From DATFDN01 sp963762525 (lineage in GTDB: Bacteria; Pseudomonadota; Alphaproteobacteria; Acetobacterales; Acetobacteraceae), in NCBI GenBank assembly GCA_963762525.1, contig CAVXKT010000004.1:426384-490383 (forward strand): a DNA stretch of 64,000 nucleotides, written 5' to 3'. Position 1 is the first letter of the stretch. Each line of letters starts with the position of its first letter. The translations under genes were made by a program, and so were the position numbers. This document shows, piece by piece, positions 8,390-17,388 of the stretch. The notes beneath the pieces were generated by a model. The model was not told the DNA's origin and searched no databases. It saw only the letters and a program-made list of their open reading frames with translations.

Positions 8390-9770
8390 ATGTCCAACCC
8401 CGGAGACGCCGACAACACGCCGATCGCGTCGGTGCGCCAGTTGGCCGATTATCTCGCCGCCGGCTGCAAGCCGCCGGAGGCGTTCCGCATCGGCACCGAG
8501 CATGAGAAGTTCGGTTTCCGCCATGCCGATTTGGCGCCGCCGGCTTACGAACCGGCGCCGGGGCGCCGGGGCTCGATCCGGGAACTACTGGCGAGCCTTG
8601 CCCCCGAGGGGGAGCCGATTCTCGATCGTGGCAACCCGATCGGGCTGCGTCTGCGCCAAGGCGCCTCGGTTTCGCTCGAACCGGCCGGCCAGCTGGAGTT
8701 GTCGGGCGCGCCGGTGGACACGTTGCACGAAACAAGCGCCGAGCTCGACGCCCACTTCGCCGCCGTTCGCGCCGCCGCCGAGCCGCTTTCGCTCGGCTTC
8801 GCCCCGCTCGGCTTTCACCCGACCATGGCGCGCGAGGCGATGCCATGGATGCCGAAGGGTCGTTACGCGATCATGCGCGGTTACATGCCGAAGGTCGGCG
8901 GCCTGGGCCTCGACATGATGACGCGGACCTGCACCGTCCAGGTCAATCTCGACTTCGCCTCCGAGGCCGATATGCTGCGCAAGCTGCGGGTCTCGCTGGC
9001 GCTGCAACCGCTGGCGACCGCGTTGTTCGCCAATTCCCCCTTCACCCTCGGCCGGCCGAACGGCTTTCTCAGCTACCGCGCGCAGATCTGGACCGACACC
9101 GACAATGACCGCTCGGGGATCCCGGCGGCGATGTTCGAGGAGGGCTTCGGCTTCGAGCGTTATGCGGAGTGGCTGGTGGACAGCGTGCCGATGTACTTCG
9201 TCTACCGGGACGGCGCCTATGTCGATGTCGCCGGGGCCTCTTTCCGTGCCTTCATGTCCGGGCGGCTGCACAATCTGGCCGGGGTCGAGGCGACGCATCG
9301 GCGACTTCGCGGACCACATCACCACCGCCTTCACCGATGTGCGCATCAAGCGGTTCCTGGAGATGCGGGGCGCCGATGCCGGCACCCCGGCGATGATGGT
9401 TGCGCAATCGGCGCTGTGGGTCGGGCTTCTCTACGACGAGGCGACGCTCGAAGCGGCGCTGGCGCTGCTGCGCGGCGTCAGTTGGGAGGAGGTGGTGGCG
9501 CTGCGCCAGGCGGTGCCGCGCCTCGGGCTGGCCGCGCCGTTCCGGGGACGGCGGCTCGGCGGGTTGGCGCGCGATGTGCTCGCCCTCGCCGATGACGGGC
9601 TGCGGGCCCGGGCTCGCCCGGGCCTCGGCCGGCGCGACGAGCGCCCGTATCTCGATCCGCTGCACGCCATCGCGGCCGGAGCGCCCGGACAAGCCGAGCA
9701 TTGGCTTGCCCGCTACCGGACCGTCTGGAAGGGTGACGTTCGGCCGATTTTCGCCGAAGCCGCGATATAA
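8390..9770 (+). CDS. gshA: glutamate-cysteine ligase, plant/alphaproteobacterial type (frameshifted)
   Basis: First enzyme of glutathione synthesis (ATP + Glu + Cys). FRIGTEHEKFGF, LDRGNPIGLRLRQGASVSLE, QLELSGAPVDTLHET and MTRTCTVQVNLDF are hallmarks of the plant-type GCL found in alphaproteobacteria. A single extra base near 9296 (GCGACGCATCGGC instead of GCGACGATCGGC) shifts the frame; the C-terminal part continues IGDFADHITTAFTDVRIKRFLEMRGAD to the stop at 9770. Joined length is about 459 residues, normal for the family, so a consensus error is likely. The gene directly follows rsmE, as in many relatives. Confidence 0.9.
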
Positions 9771-9789
9771 AGGCCGGACTTCTGCCTGA

Positions 9790-9807
9790 AAGCGTGTATG
9801 CACGCTT
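9790..9807 (+). terminator. short hairpin after gshA
   Basis: Perfect 7-bp stem AAGCGTG / CACGCTT with loop TATG, 20 bp after the gshA stop. No T-run follows, so it is a weak terminator candidate or chance structure. Confidence 0.3.
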
Positions 9808-9822
9808 GCGTCTGCAACCGGG

Positions 9823-11919
9823 ATGGGCAAAAGTCGGGGCATGACCTCAAATACACTTGAGCGTAATCCGACTCGGACCAGCCCCCCGCCGGCCCGAGGC
9901 GCTGTTCTGCGGCTGCGTCTCATCGGTCAGATGGAAGCCTGGACGGCTTCGCAGAGCGTGCTGCCGCCGGGACGAAAGACCCGCGCGTTGCTGGCGGTGG
10001 TGGCGATGTCGGCGCCCCGGCCGGCCTTGCGGGGGAGGCTTGCCGAGCTGCTGTGGAGCCGTCGGCCCGAGGAGCAGGCCCGCGCGTCGCTGCGCCAGGA
10101 GATCCACCGGCTTTCGGAAGCGCTGGCTCCCGCCGGGGCCGACGTGCTCGTGGTCACGCGCGATCACCTGTCGATCCGCCCCGCCGCGGTCTGGCTGGAC
10201 GTCGAGGAGGTGATGCGCGCCACCGTCCAGCAGCCGGGCCCGCTGTCGCTCCTCGACGGCGACTTGCTGGAAGACCTCGATGGCGCCGACCCGGCGTTCG
10301 ACATCTGGCTGACGACCGAGCGTGAGCGGCTGCGCGATCGGGGCCGGGCGCTGGCGGAGGAGCTGTTGCGCGGGCAGGGCGACCCGGATCACACGATTCC
10401 GGCGGCGCAGCGCCTGTTGGCGATCGATCGCGCGCACGAGGGCGCCTGGCGGGCGCTGATGCGCGCGCACGCCGCGCGCGGCGAGCGGGGAATGGCGATC
10501 CAGGCCTATGATCGCTGCCGCGGTGTTCTCGCGGACCTGCTCGATGCCGCGCCTTCGACCGAGACGCAGAAGCTGCTGGCCGAAATTCGCGGCCCCTCGG
10601 GCGCCGCTGCGCCCGCGCGGCTGCCGGCTCGACCCTCCGAGCCCGCTTCCGAGCGGGCCGCGGGTGCGGAGCTTGCCTCCGATCCGGCGCGCCGCGGCGT
10701 GCATGTCGGCGTGTTGCCGTTCCTGTTTCCCGGCGCGAGCCAGGAGGACGTGCATACCTCGTCGGGGCTCGGCGAGGAGATCACCACCGCGTTGTCGCGG
10801 TTCCGCTGGCGTTCCGTGGTGTCCTCCAATGCGCTGGCGCGCTTCGCGGCGGAGAGCCGCGACGAGGAGGCGATCCGGCGCAGCTTCGGGCTGGACTTCC
10901 TGCTCGACGGCTCGATCCGGCGAGCGGGCGAGCGGCTGCGGATCACCGCGCGGCTGCTCGATCTGGGCGCCGGAAACCAGGTGGTCTGGGCGCATCGGTT
11001 CGACCGTGAAGCGACCGACCTGCTCGATCTGCAGGACGAGATCGCGGCCGAGGTGGCGGCCGGGATCGACGCCGAGATTCTGCGTCTCGAGGCCAGGCGC
11101 GCGGCCGCCCATCCGGTTGGCGGCGACGCCGTCCACGATCTCGTGCTGCGCGGGTTGCCGCTGGTCCATCGCATGGAGCGCGAGCCGTTCGCGGAGGCGG
11201 GCGAATTGCTGGACCGCGCCATCCGGCTGGAACCCGACTGCGCGCCCGCGCACGCCTGGTCGGCCTATTGGCATGTCCTTGAAGTCGGCCAGGGATGGGC
11301 GGCGGACGAGAAGATCGCCAGGGCCCAAGCGGGCAAGCGCGCCCAGCGTGCGGTCCAGCTCGACCCGTTCGATGCCGTGGCGCTGACCATCGCCGGGCAT
11401 GTCCGCGCCTTTCTCGATCGCGAGCCGGAAGAGGCGGCGGCACTCCACGACCGCGCGCTGGCACTCAACCCCAATCTGGCCACGGCCCGAGCACTCGGGG
11501 CGATGACCCTGGCGTATTTGGGTGACGTGCAGGAGGCCGAGCGGCAGCTCGGGCATTACAAGCGATTGTCGCCGGTGGATCCGCACGCCTTCATCTTCGA
11601 CGGGTTCTTCGCCGTCGTGCAGTTGCTGAAGCGCGACTTCGAGGCCGCGGTGGCCGCCGGACGGGCGGCGACGCAGATGAACCCGCTGCTCTCGGCCGGG
11701 TTCAAGCCGTATCTCGCCGCTCTGGGCCATCTCGGCAAGCGCGGCGAAGCGCAGGTCGCGCTGCACCGCCTGTGCGCCGTCGAGCCCGATTTCACGGTGG
11801 AGCGTTTTCTGCGCAGCGCGCCCTTCGTGCGCGATAGCGATCGCGAGAACTATGCGAGGGGATTGCGTTTGGCCGGGGTCGCCGAGTTGCGGGCGGAGGC
11901 GGAACCGGCGCGGGTCTGA
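9823..11919 (+). CDS. transcriptional activator with BTAD, TolB-like and TPR regions
   Basis: About 698 residues. Residues 25-110 look like a winged-helix output domain (LRLRLIGQMEAW..., RLAELLWSRRPEEQARASLRQEI). They lead into a bacterial transcriptional-activation domain (LLDGDLLEDLDGADPAFDIWL... EGAWRALMRAHAARGERGMAIQAY). A Pro/Ala linker follows, then a TolB-like segment (VGVLPF... SGLGEEITTAL... FGLDFLLDGSIRRAGERLRITARLLD) and C-terminal TPR helices. This arrangement is a common soluble signal-integrating regulator of adenylate-cyclase/AfsR-like type. Start may be ATG 9823 or 9841. Its target is unknown; the EthD gene follows 109 bp downstream. Confidence 0.75.
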   Translation: MGKSRGMTSNTLERNPTRTSPPPARGAVLRLRLIGQMEAWTASQSVLPPGRKTRALLAVVAMSAPRPALRGRLAELLWSRRPEEQARASLRQEIHRLSEALAPAGADVLVVTRDHLSIRPAAVWLDVEEVMRATVQQPGPLSLLDGDLLEDLDGADPAFDIWLTTERERLRDRGRALAEELLRGQGDPDHTIPAAQRLLAIDRAHEGAWRALMRAHAARGERGMAIQAYDRCRGVLADLLDAAPSTETQKLLAEIRGPSGAAAPARLPARPSEPASERAAGAELASDPARRGVHVGVLPFLFPGASQEDVHTSSGLGEEITTALSRFRWRSVVSSNALARFAAESRDEEAIRRSFGLDFLLDGSIRRAGERLRITARLLDLGAGNQVVWAHRFDREATDLLDLQDEIAAEVAAGIDAEILRLEARRAAAHPVGGDAVHDLVLRGLPLVHRMEREPFAEAGELLDRAIRLEPDCAPAHAWSAYWHVLEVGQGWAADEKIARAQAGKRAQRAVQLDPFDAVALTIAGHVRAFLDREPEEAAALHDRALALNPNLATARALGAMTLAYLGDVQEAERQLGHYKRLSPVDPHAFIFDGFFAVVQLLKRDFEAAVAAGRAATQMNPLLSAGFKPYLAALGHLGKRGEAQVALHRLCAVEPDFTVERFLRSAPFVRDSDRENYARGLRLAGVAELRAEAEPARV

Positions 11920-12028
11920 AATTGCGCTCCGACGGCTACTGGCGAGCTTGCTGACGGGCTCCTAGACTTCAGCGCTGCCGGCAACTTCCGTGCTGCCGGC
12001 CGGCGGCGTGCACGTGAAGGAGACCCGA

Positions 12029-12334
12029 ATGATCGTATCCGTTCTGTATCCGGCGGATCCGGGCAAGCGCTTCGATATGAATTACTACACGCATCGGCAT
12101 ATCCCGCTGGTGAAGTCATTGTGGGAACCGCTCGGGCTTAAGAAGATCGAGCTGCTGCGCTGCGTCGGTGCCCCGAGCGGCGGCGGCACATATCAGCTGA
12201 TCGCGCTACTGACGTTCGGCTCGCTCGACGAGTTTCAGAAGGCGGCGGCGCAGCACGGCAATGAGGTGCTGGGCGACATCCCGAAATTCACCGACGTCGA
12301 GCCGGTCATGCAGTTCAACGAGATGCTGCGCTGA
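12029..12334 (+). CDS. EthD family protein
   Basis: 101-residue dimeric alpha-beta-barrel protein of the EthD family. IVSVLYPADPGKRFDMNYY and the THRHIPLV motif near residue 23 are diagnostic, with VMQFNEM at the C-terminus. EthD-like proteins accompany catabolic oxygenases, and some are small monooxygenases or lyases; activity here is unknown. The start is set by GAAGGAGA at 12016-12023. It lies 6 bp before pqqB and may be read through into the PQQ block. Confidence 0.82.
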   Translation: MIVSVLYPADPGKRFDMNYYTHRHIPLVKSLWEPLGLKKIELLRCVGAPSGGGTYQLIALLTFGSLDEFQKAAAQHGNEVLGDIPKFTDVEPVMQFNEMLR

Positions 12335-12340
12335 AGCGCG

Positions 12341-13242
12341 ATGCGGCTTCTGGTCCTCGGCTCGGCGGCGGGCGGCGGGTTTCCCGCAATGGAATGCCAA
12401 CAACCAGGCCTGCCGGCGCGCGCGTGCGGGCGACCCGGCCGCGCGCGCCCGGACGCAATGCTCCGTCGCCGTCTCCGGCGATGACGAGAATTGGGTGCTC
12501 GTAAACGCCAGTCCCGATCTGCGCCAGCAGATCGAAGCCAATGCGGCCTTGCATCCGCGGCACGGGCTGCGACATTCGCCGCTTGCCGCGGTGATCCTGA
12601 CCGGCGGCGAGATCGACGCCGTCGCCGGGCTGCTGCATCTGCGCGAGCGTCAGGCCTTCTCCCTGTTCGCCACCGAGCGCGTGCAGGCGGTTCTGCGCGC
12701 CAATCCGATCTTCGACGCGCTGGCGAGCGAGACCGTGACACGGCTGAGCGTCGCGCTTGATCGTCCGTTCGCCCTGCCCGGCGGGTTAGTCGCCGAGTTG
12801 TTCGCGGTGCCCGGAAAGGTCCCCCTCTACCTGGAACGCGCCGGCGCGGACCCGAGGCGAAGCCGAGGATACCGCCGGGTTGGCGGTGTCCGATGCCGGG
12901 GGCGCCGTCTGCATCTTCATCCCCGGTTGCGCGCGTTTCACCGCCGCGCTCGCCGAGCGGCTGCGCGGCGCCTCTCTGGTGTTCTTCGACGGCACACTCT
13001 GGACCGATAACGAGATGATCCGCGAGGGCTCGGGCGACAAGTCCGGCAAGCGCATGGGGCACATGAGCCTTGCCGATCCGGACGGGACGCTGGCGGCGTT
13101 CCGCGACCTCGGCGTGCGCCGGAAGGTTCTGATCCACATCAACAACAGCAATCCCGTGCTGCTCGACGACTCGCGCGAACGCGCGATCGTGGTCGAAGCC
13201 GGCTGGGAGGTAGCCCATGACGGGATGGAGATCACGCTGTGA
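12341..13242 (+). CDS. pqqB: PQQ biosynthesis protein PqqB (frameshifted)
   Basis: Metallo-beta-lactamase-fold protein of PQQ synthesis, thought to hydroxylate the Glu-Tyr derived intermediate. The N-terminus MRLLVLGSAAGGGFPQWN is diagnostic but is split at 12382 by an extra C (TTTCCCGCAATGG for TTTCCGCAATGG). ASPDLRQQI, LTGGEIDAVAGLLHLRE, FFDGTLWTDNEMI and GHMSL follow; a second shift near 12855 breaks the frame before DTAGLAVSDAGGAV. Joined length is about 300 residues, as expected. The stop overlaps the pqqC GTG. Confidence 0.93.
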
Positions 13243-13982
13243 CCGAAGCCGCCGCGGCAATGAGCCCCGATGAACTGGAGGCGGCGCTGCGCGCCATCGG
13301 CGCCGAACGCTACCACGACAAGCACCCGTTTCATAAGCGCATGTCCGGCGGCCAGTTAACGCGCGGGCAGATCCAGGCCTGGGCGCTCAACCGCTACTAC
13401 TACCAGGTAAGGATTCCGGCGAAGGATGCGACCCTGATCGCCCGGCTGCCGACCTCGCAATTGCGTCGCGCCTGGCGTTCGCGCCTGATCGACCATGACG
13501 GCGACGGCAGCAAACCCGGCGGCATCGAACGCTGGCTGCGCCTTGCCGAGGGCGTCGGGCTCGATCGCGATTACGTGGCATCGACGAAAGGATTGCTGCC
13601 GGCGACGCGGTTTGCCGTGGATGCTTACGTGATCTTCGTGCGCGACCAGTCGCTGCTCGATGCCGTCGCGTCGTCGCTGACCGAGATGTTCTCGCCCGGG
13701 ATCATCGCCGAACGCGTGTCCGGGATGCTCGCCAATTACGACTTCATCGACCGCAACACGCTGAGCTACTTCGAGCCCCGGCTGACGCAAGCACCGCAAG
13801 ACGTGCAATTCGCGCTCGATTACTGCAAGCAGCACGCGCGCACCCGCGCCGAGCAGGAGGGCGTGCTGGCGGCGCTGCGCTTCAAATGCGACGTCCTGTG
13901 GGTGCAGATGGACGCGTTATGGCACGCTTACGTCTCGCCCAAGCACGTCTCGCCGGGCGCCTTCGTGCCGTCCGATCAGTGA
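13239..13982 (+). CDS. pqqC: pyrroloquinoline-quinone synthase PqqC
   Basis: 247 residues, intact. Cofactorless oxidase that performs the last ring closure and eight-electron oxidation to PQQ. YHDKHPFHKRMSGG, LNRYYYQVRIPAKDA, LIDHDGDG, GGIERWLRLAEGVGL and ALDYCKQHARTRAEQE contain the conserved His, Tyr and Arg residues that surround PQQ. The GTG start overlaps the pqqB stop by four bases, so the two are translationally coupled. Confidence 0.96.
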   Translation: MTEAAAAMSPDELEAALRAIGAERYHDKHPFHKRMSGGQLTRGQIQAWALNRYYYQVRIPAKDATLIARLPTSQLRRAWRSRLIDHDGDGSKPGGIERWLRLAEGVGLDRDYVASTKGLLPATRFAVDAYVIFVRDQSLLDAVASSLTEMFSPGIIAERVSGMLANYDFIDRNTLSYFEPRLTQAPQDVQFALDYCKQHARTRAEQEGVLAALRFKCDVLWVQMDALWHAYVSPKHVSPGAFVPSDQ

Positions 13983-14284
13983 TGGCGCGCGAACGCCCGA
14001 TCATCGGCGCCGCATCGATTCCGGGTTTCCCGCGCGGCACCCGCCTGCGGTTCGATGCCGCCCGCCAAGCCTGGGTGATCCTGGCGCCCGAGCGTATCCT
14101 GATGCCCGACGAGATCGCCGTCGAAGTGCTGAAGCGCGTCGATGGGGTGCGCTCGGTCGAGGCGATCGTGGACGAACTCGCACATAGCTTCGGGGCGCCC
14201 CGCGAGGAGATCGCGGGCGACGTGGTGGCGCTGCTCCAGGACCTCGCCGACAAGGCGCTGCTGGAGGACGCTACGCCGCGTTGA
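13982..14284 (+). CDS. pqqD: PQQ peptide chaperone PqqD
   Basis: 100-residue winged-helix RiPP recognition element that binds the precursor PqqA and presents it to PqqE. ARQAWVILAPERILMPDEIAVEVL and VDGVRSVEAIVDELA are typical, and FPRGTRLRFD precedes them. The ATG overlaps the pqqC stop (TGATG). The gene ends converging with the LysR gene (14-bp overlap), so the pqqBCD run stops here; pqqE is 1.2 kb further on. Confidence 0.93.
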   Translation: MARERPIIGAASIPGFPRGTRLRFDAARQAWVILAPERILMPDEIAVEVLKRVDGVRSVEAIVDELAHSFGAPREEIAGDVVALLQDLADKALLEDATPR

Positions 14285-15248
14285 GCGGAGCCGCGCGCAG
14301 GAACGGCGGCGCAGGCTCGACCGCCGGCAGTCTCAGCGCATCGCCGGCGGCGCGAAGCCCGGCGACGAAGCTCGCCTGCGGCTCGGTGGTTCGGTATTGC
14401 GAGGGGACCATCGCGACGATGCGCCGCGGCTCCAAACCCGCTTCATAAAGTCTCACGTCGTAGCCGATATCGGCGCCGATGCGGGCACTCAGCGCCGGCA
14501 CGATCGCCACCCCGCGCCCGGCCTGCACCATCGACAGCGCGAACTCGTAGGAACGCACGCGGCCGACCACGCGGTGCCCCGGAAGGCAGCGCTGATACCA
14601 GTCACTGATGCGCAGCTGATGCTGGGTGCCGAAGGTGAACAGGACCGCACCATGCAACGTGCGCAGCGCGCGCACATCGAGCTGCGCTGGCGGGATTCGC
14701 CACCCGGGAAAGATCGAGCTGCCGCGGCACCGCCAACACGTACGGATCCGAGAACACATCGGTTTGCGCGAAGGAGAGGCTGCTGCTCGCGACCGACCCG
14801 GCGGCGACGACGGCGACGGTCAGGCGCCGCGTGTAGAGCAGCTCGACGGCCTCGCCGGGTGCCAACTCGTGCACGTCCAACTCCAGATCGGGGAAGCGCT
14901 CGGCCAATTGCGACTTGCACCGACGGAAACAGGTTGCGGGCGATGGAGCTCAGGGCGCCGACCGACAGCACGCCGCGCACGCCCTTGGCATGCGCGTCGA
15001 GCCCCGCCATCGCGGCGTCGATCTCGGCCACGATGATCTCGGCGTGACGGTAGAGGAATTGTCCGACGTCGGTGAGATCGAATTGGCCGCGCCCGCGTTC
15101 GAACAAGCGATTGGCCGACCGATTCCTCGAGTTTGGCGATGTGCTGCGACAGCGAGGGCTGCGTCAGATCGAGCAACTTGGCGGCCCGGGTCAGCGAGCG
15201 GGTGTGCGCGACGGCGACGAAGATGCGGAGCTGGTTGAGGTTGAACAT
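14271..15248 (-). CDS. LysR-family transcriptional regulator (frameshifted)
   Basis: N-terminal helix-turn-helix of LysR type (LRIFVAVAHTRSLTRAAKLL then TQPSLSQHIAKLEESVG), followed by a substrate-binding domain recognisable in pieces: VRGVLSVGALSSIARNLFP, FPDLELDVHELAPGEAVELL, VRSYEFALSMVQAGRGVAIVPAL and RRIVAMVPSQYR. Three frameshifts (near 15120, 14915 and 14715) interrupt it; joined length is about 325 residues, slightly long for a LysR. It is located just after pqqA on the same strand, behind a strong hairpin, and could regulate PQQ genes; this is inference from position. Confidence 0.78.
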
Positions 15249-15254
15249 GGATGA

Positions 15255-15285
15255 GAGGCGTTCCGGGCGTCACCCGGAACGCCTC
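15255..15285 (-). terminator. strong hairpin between pqqA and the LysR gene
   Basis: Perfect 13-bp stem (GAGGCGTTCCGGG pairing with CCCGGAACGCCTC) with a 5-base loop, 6 bp beyond the pqqA stop on the minus strand and 6 bp before the LysR start. It has no long T-run. In other methylotrophs pqqA gives an abundant short transcript; this hairpin could end or stabilise one here. Confidence 0.6.
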
Positions 15286-15291
15286 GGGTAG

Positions 15292-15369
15292 TCAAACGAC
15301 GGCGCAGCCATATGCGTTGATTTCGCAGCCGACCGCAATTTCCACAACCTTCGGTTTACGCCACGCCAT
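15292..15369 (-). CDS. pqqA: PQQ precursor peptide PqqA
   Basis: 25-codon gene for the ribosomal peptide whose Glu and Tyr are crosslinked by PqqE and become PQQ. The peptide starts MAWRKPKVVEI and contains the E-x3-Y core in GCEINAYGCAVV (Glu 16, Tyr 20). Start is supported by GGGGAG 8 bases upstream. Length (25) is in the usual 22-29 range. Unlike the common pqqABCDE order, it is on the strand opposite to pqqB, C, D and E, divergent from pqqE. Confidence 0.93.
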   Translation of the reverse strand: MAWRKPKVVEIAVGCEINAYGCAVV

Positions 15370-15480
15370 GATGATACTCCCCACACATCGCCCGCCAAAC
15401 GATCCGGCGCGCGGTCATGCACGATTCCAGCGCCGCGGCCGAGCGGGAAAGCAATAGGACGTATAAGCACCACCGCGCTT
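15370..15480. promoter_or_regulatory. divergent pqqA/pqqE control region
   Basis: 111 bp separates the start of pqqA (minus) from pqqE (plus) and must hold the pqqA promoter. Near its right end TAAGC and GCTTA form an inverted repeat (about 15466-15483) and GCGCTTAT occurs twice in direct repeat around the pqqE start. These are operator candidates by shape only; no consensus promoter is claimed. Confidence 0.4.
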
Positions 15481-16663
15481 ATGGCGCTTATTGGTTCGCC
15501 GGCCGCCCCGGGTCCGGCAAAGTTTCCGCAATGTCAACCAGATGACCCCGAACCGCCATTGGCCCTGCTGGCCGAGCTTACGCATCGTTGCCCGCTGCAA
15601 TGCCCTTACTGCTCCAACCCCGTCGGGCTTGGAGCGGCGAACGGCGAGCTCAGCGCCGCGGAATGGCGAGAGGTGCTCACGGCGGCGGCCGGAATGGGCG
15701 TCTTGCAGGTGCATCTCTCCGGTGGCGAGCCGGCGGCACGACGCGATCTGGCGGATCTGGTGCGCCACGCCGTCGCGGTCGGCCTCTACACGAACCTGAT
15801 CACATCGGCGATACCGCTGGACGAGCGCCGGGTGAACGAGCTTTCCGAGGCCGGGCTCGATCACGTTCCAGATCAGCTTTCAGGACGCCGACGACGCCAA
15901 CGGCGATCGGGTCGCGGGCATGCAAGGGGCGCAGGCCAAGAAGCGGGCGGTCGCGGCGATGGTGCGGCGAGCCGGAATGCCGCTCACGGTCAACCTGGTG
16001 GTGCATCGGCAGAATCTCGAGCCAGCTCGGGGCGATGCTCGACATGGCGGCCGCGTCTCGGCGCCGCGCGGATCGAGGTCGCGCATGTGCAATACTATGG
16101 CTGGGCGCTGGCGAACCGCGCGGCGTCTGCTGCCGTCGCGCGCGCAACTGGACGCGGCGACGGCGGAGGTGGAGCGCGCGCGCGCGCGCCATGCAGGGCG
16201 CGCTGGTGATCGACTACGTGGTGCCGGACTACTACGCCCGCCTGCCGAAATCCTGCATGGGCGGCTGGGGGCGGCGCTTCCTCACCGTCAATCCGATCGG
16301 GCTGCGTGCTGCCGTGCCACGCCGCCGAAAGCCTTCCCGGCTTCGACTTCCCCTCGGTGCGCAAGCACGCGCTTGCCGAAATCTGGCGCGATTCCGACGC
16401 CTTCAATCGGTTTCGCGGCACCGACTGGATGCCGGCGCCCTGCGCCGGGTGCGATCGCCGAGAGATCGACTGGGGCGGGTGCCGATGTCAGGCGTTCGCG
16501 CTGCTGGGCGACGCCGCTGCCACCGATCCGGCCTGCGGCAAGTCGCCGCATCATGCGCTGCTCGACCGACGCCGTGCGGGAGCCGCGCGAAGCGCCGCCC
16601 GCCTTCGTCTATCGCCGCATCGGCGTCACGCCGGCGATGCCGCCTCCCCTGACAGCAGGTTAG
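15481..16663 (+). CDS. pqqE: PqqA radical-SAM crosslinking enzyme PqqE (frameshifted)
   Basis: Radical SAM enzyme that makes the Glu-Tyr C-C bond in PqqA. HRCPLQCPYCSNP carries the CxxxCxxC 4Fe-4S ligands, VHLSGGEPAARRDL is the SAM-binding GGE motif, and the SPASM end is seen as CHAAESLPGF and WMPAPCAGCDRREIDWGGCRCQAFAL. At least five frameshifts divide it (near 15865, 16020, 16055, 16310 and 16560); joined it is about 390 residues, normal for PqqE. All iron-sulfur cysteines are present, which argues for sequencing error over decay. Its TAG overlaps the TAA of the convergent ABC ATPase gene in TTAG (16660-16663). Confidence 0.9.
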
Positions 16664-17388
16664 GCCAGCGCGCCAATAGAGCATCGCGCTAGGCGCGCAA
16701 TCGCCTGATCGTCGATGCCCCTCGGGCGTGGCAGATCGACGCGATGCTCGAGCACCACATGGCCGGGCCGGGGAGAGAGGAACAGGACGCGGTCGGCCAA
16801 AGCGAGCGCCTCGCGCAGATCATGCGTCAGGCAGACGACGCTGCTCGCTGCCGCTTGCCATTCGTCACCAGCCACTCGCGCAGCGCCGCCGCTGTCGGCG
16901 CGTCGAGCGAGACGAACGGTTCGTCCAGCAGCAACAGATCGGGCCGGTTGAGGCAGGCACGAGCGAACGAAACGCGCCGCTGCATCCCGCCCGACAGCTT
17001 GCCGGGAAAGCTCGTCCGCGAAATGCTTCCAGGCCGCACGGCGCGCAGCAACGCATCGATCCGGCCGCTCCGCCCGCGCGGCGGCGTCGGCGACCAGAAG
17101 CAGATTCGCGCGCACGCTGAGCCATGGCATCAGCCGCGGGGTCTGGAACATGACGCCGAGCCGGGGTGCGGCGGCGCCGCCGAATGCGACCCTTCCCGCA
17201 AAATCCGCATCCAATCCGGCGAGGATATGCAGCAGCGTCGTCTTGCCGCAGCCGGACGGGTCCCAGGATGCACACGAACTCCCCCGGTTGCACGCAGCAG
17301 CCGGACATCGCTCAGCACGGTCAGGCTGCGCCCGGTCGCCGGGCACGCGGTAGTCCTTCCTCTCGACCACCGCATCGAGAAGGCTCAT
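16660..17388 (-). CDS. ABC transporter ATPase, NitT/TauT type (frameshifted)
   Basis: Cytoplasmic ATPase of an importer of the nitrate/taurine/sulfonate class. The pieces are the Walker A end GCGKTTLLHILAGLDADF, GVMFQTPRLMPWLSVRANL (Q-loop), KLSGGMQRRVSFARACLNRPDLLLLDEPF (signature and Walker B, spread over 16950-16900), SLDAPTAAAL (D-loop) and CLTHDLREALALADR (H-loop). Four or more frameshifts occur; joined length is about 240. The gene start overlaps the permease stop by four bases (ATGA). Confidence 0.82.
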   Translation of the reverse strand: MSLLDAVVERKDYRVPGDRAQPDRAERCPAAACNRGSSCASWDPSGCGKTTLLHILAGLDADFAGRVAFGGAAAPRLGVMFQTPRLMPWLSVRANLLLVADAAARAERPDRCVAARRAAWKHFADELSRQAVGRDAAARFVRSCLPQPARSVAAGRTVRLARRADSGGAARVAGDEWQAAASSVVCLTHDLREALALADRVLFLSPRPGHVVLEHRVDLPRPRGIDDQAIARLARCSIGALA

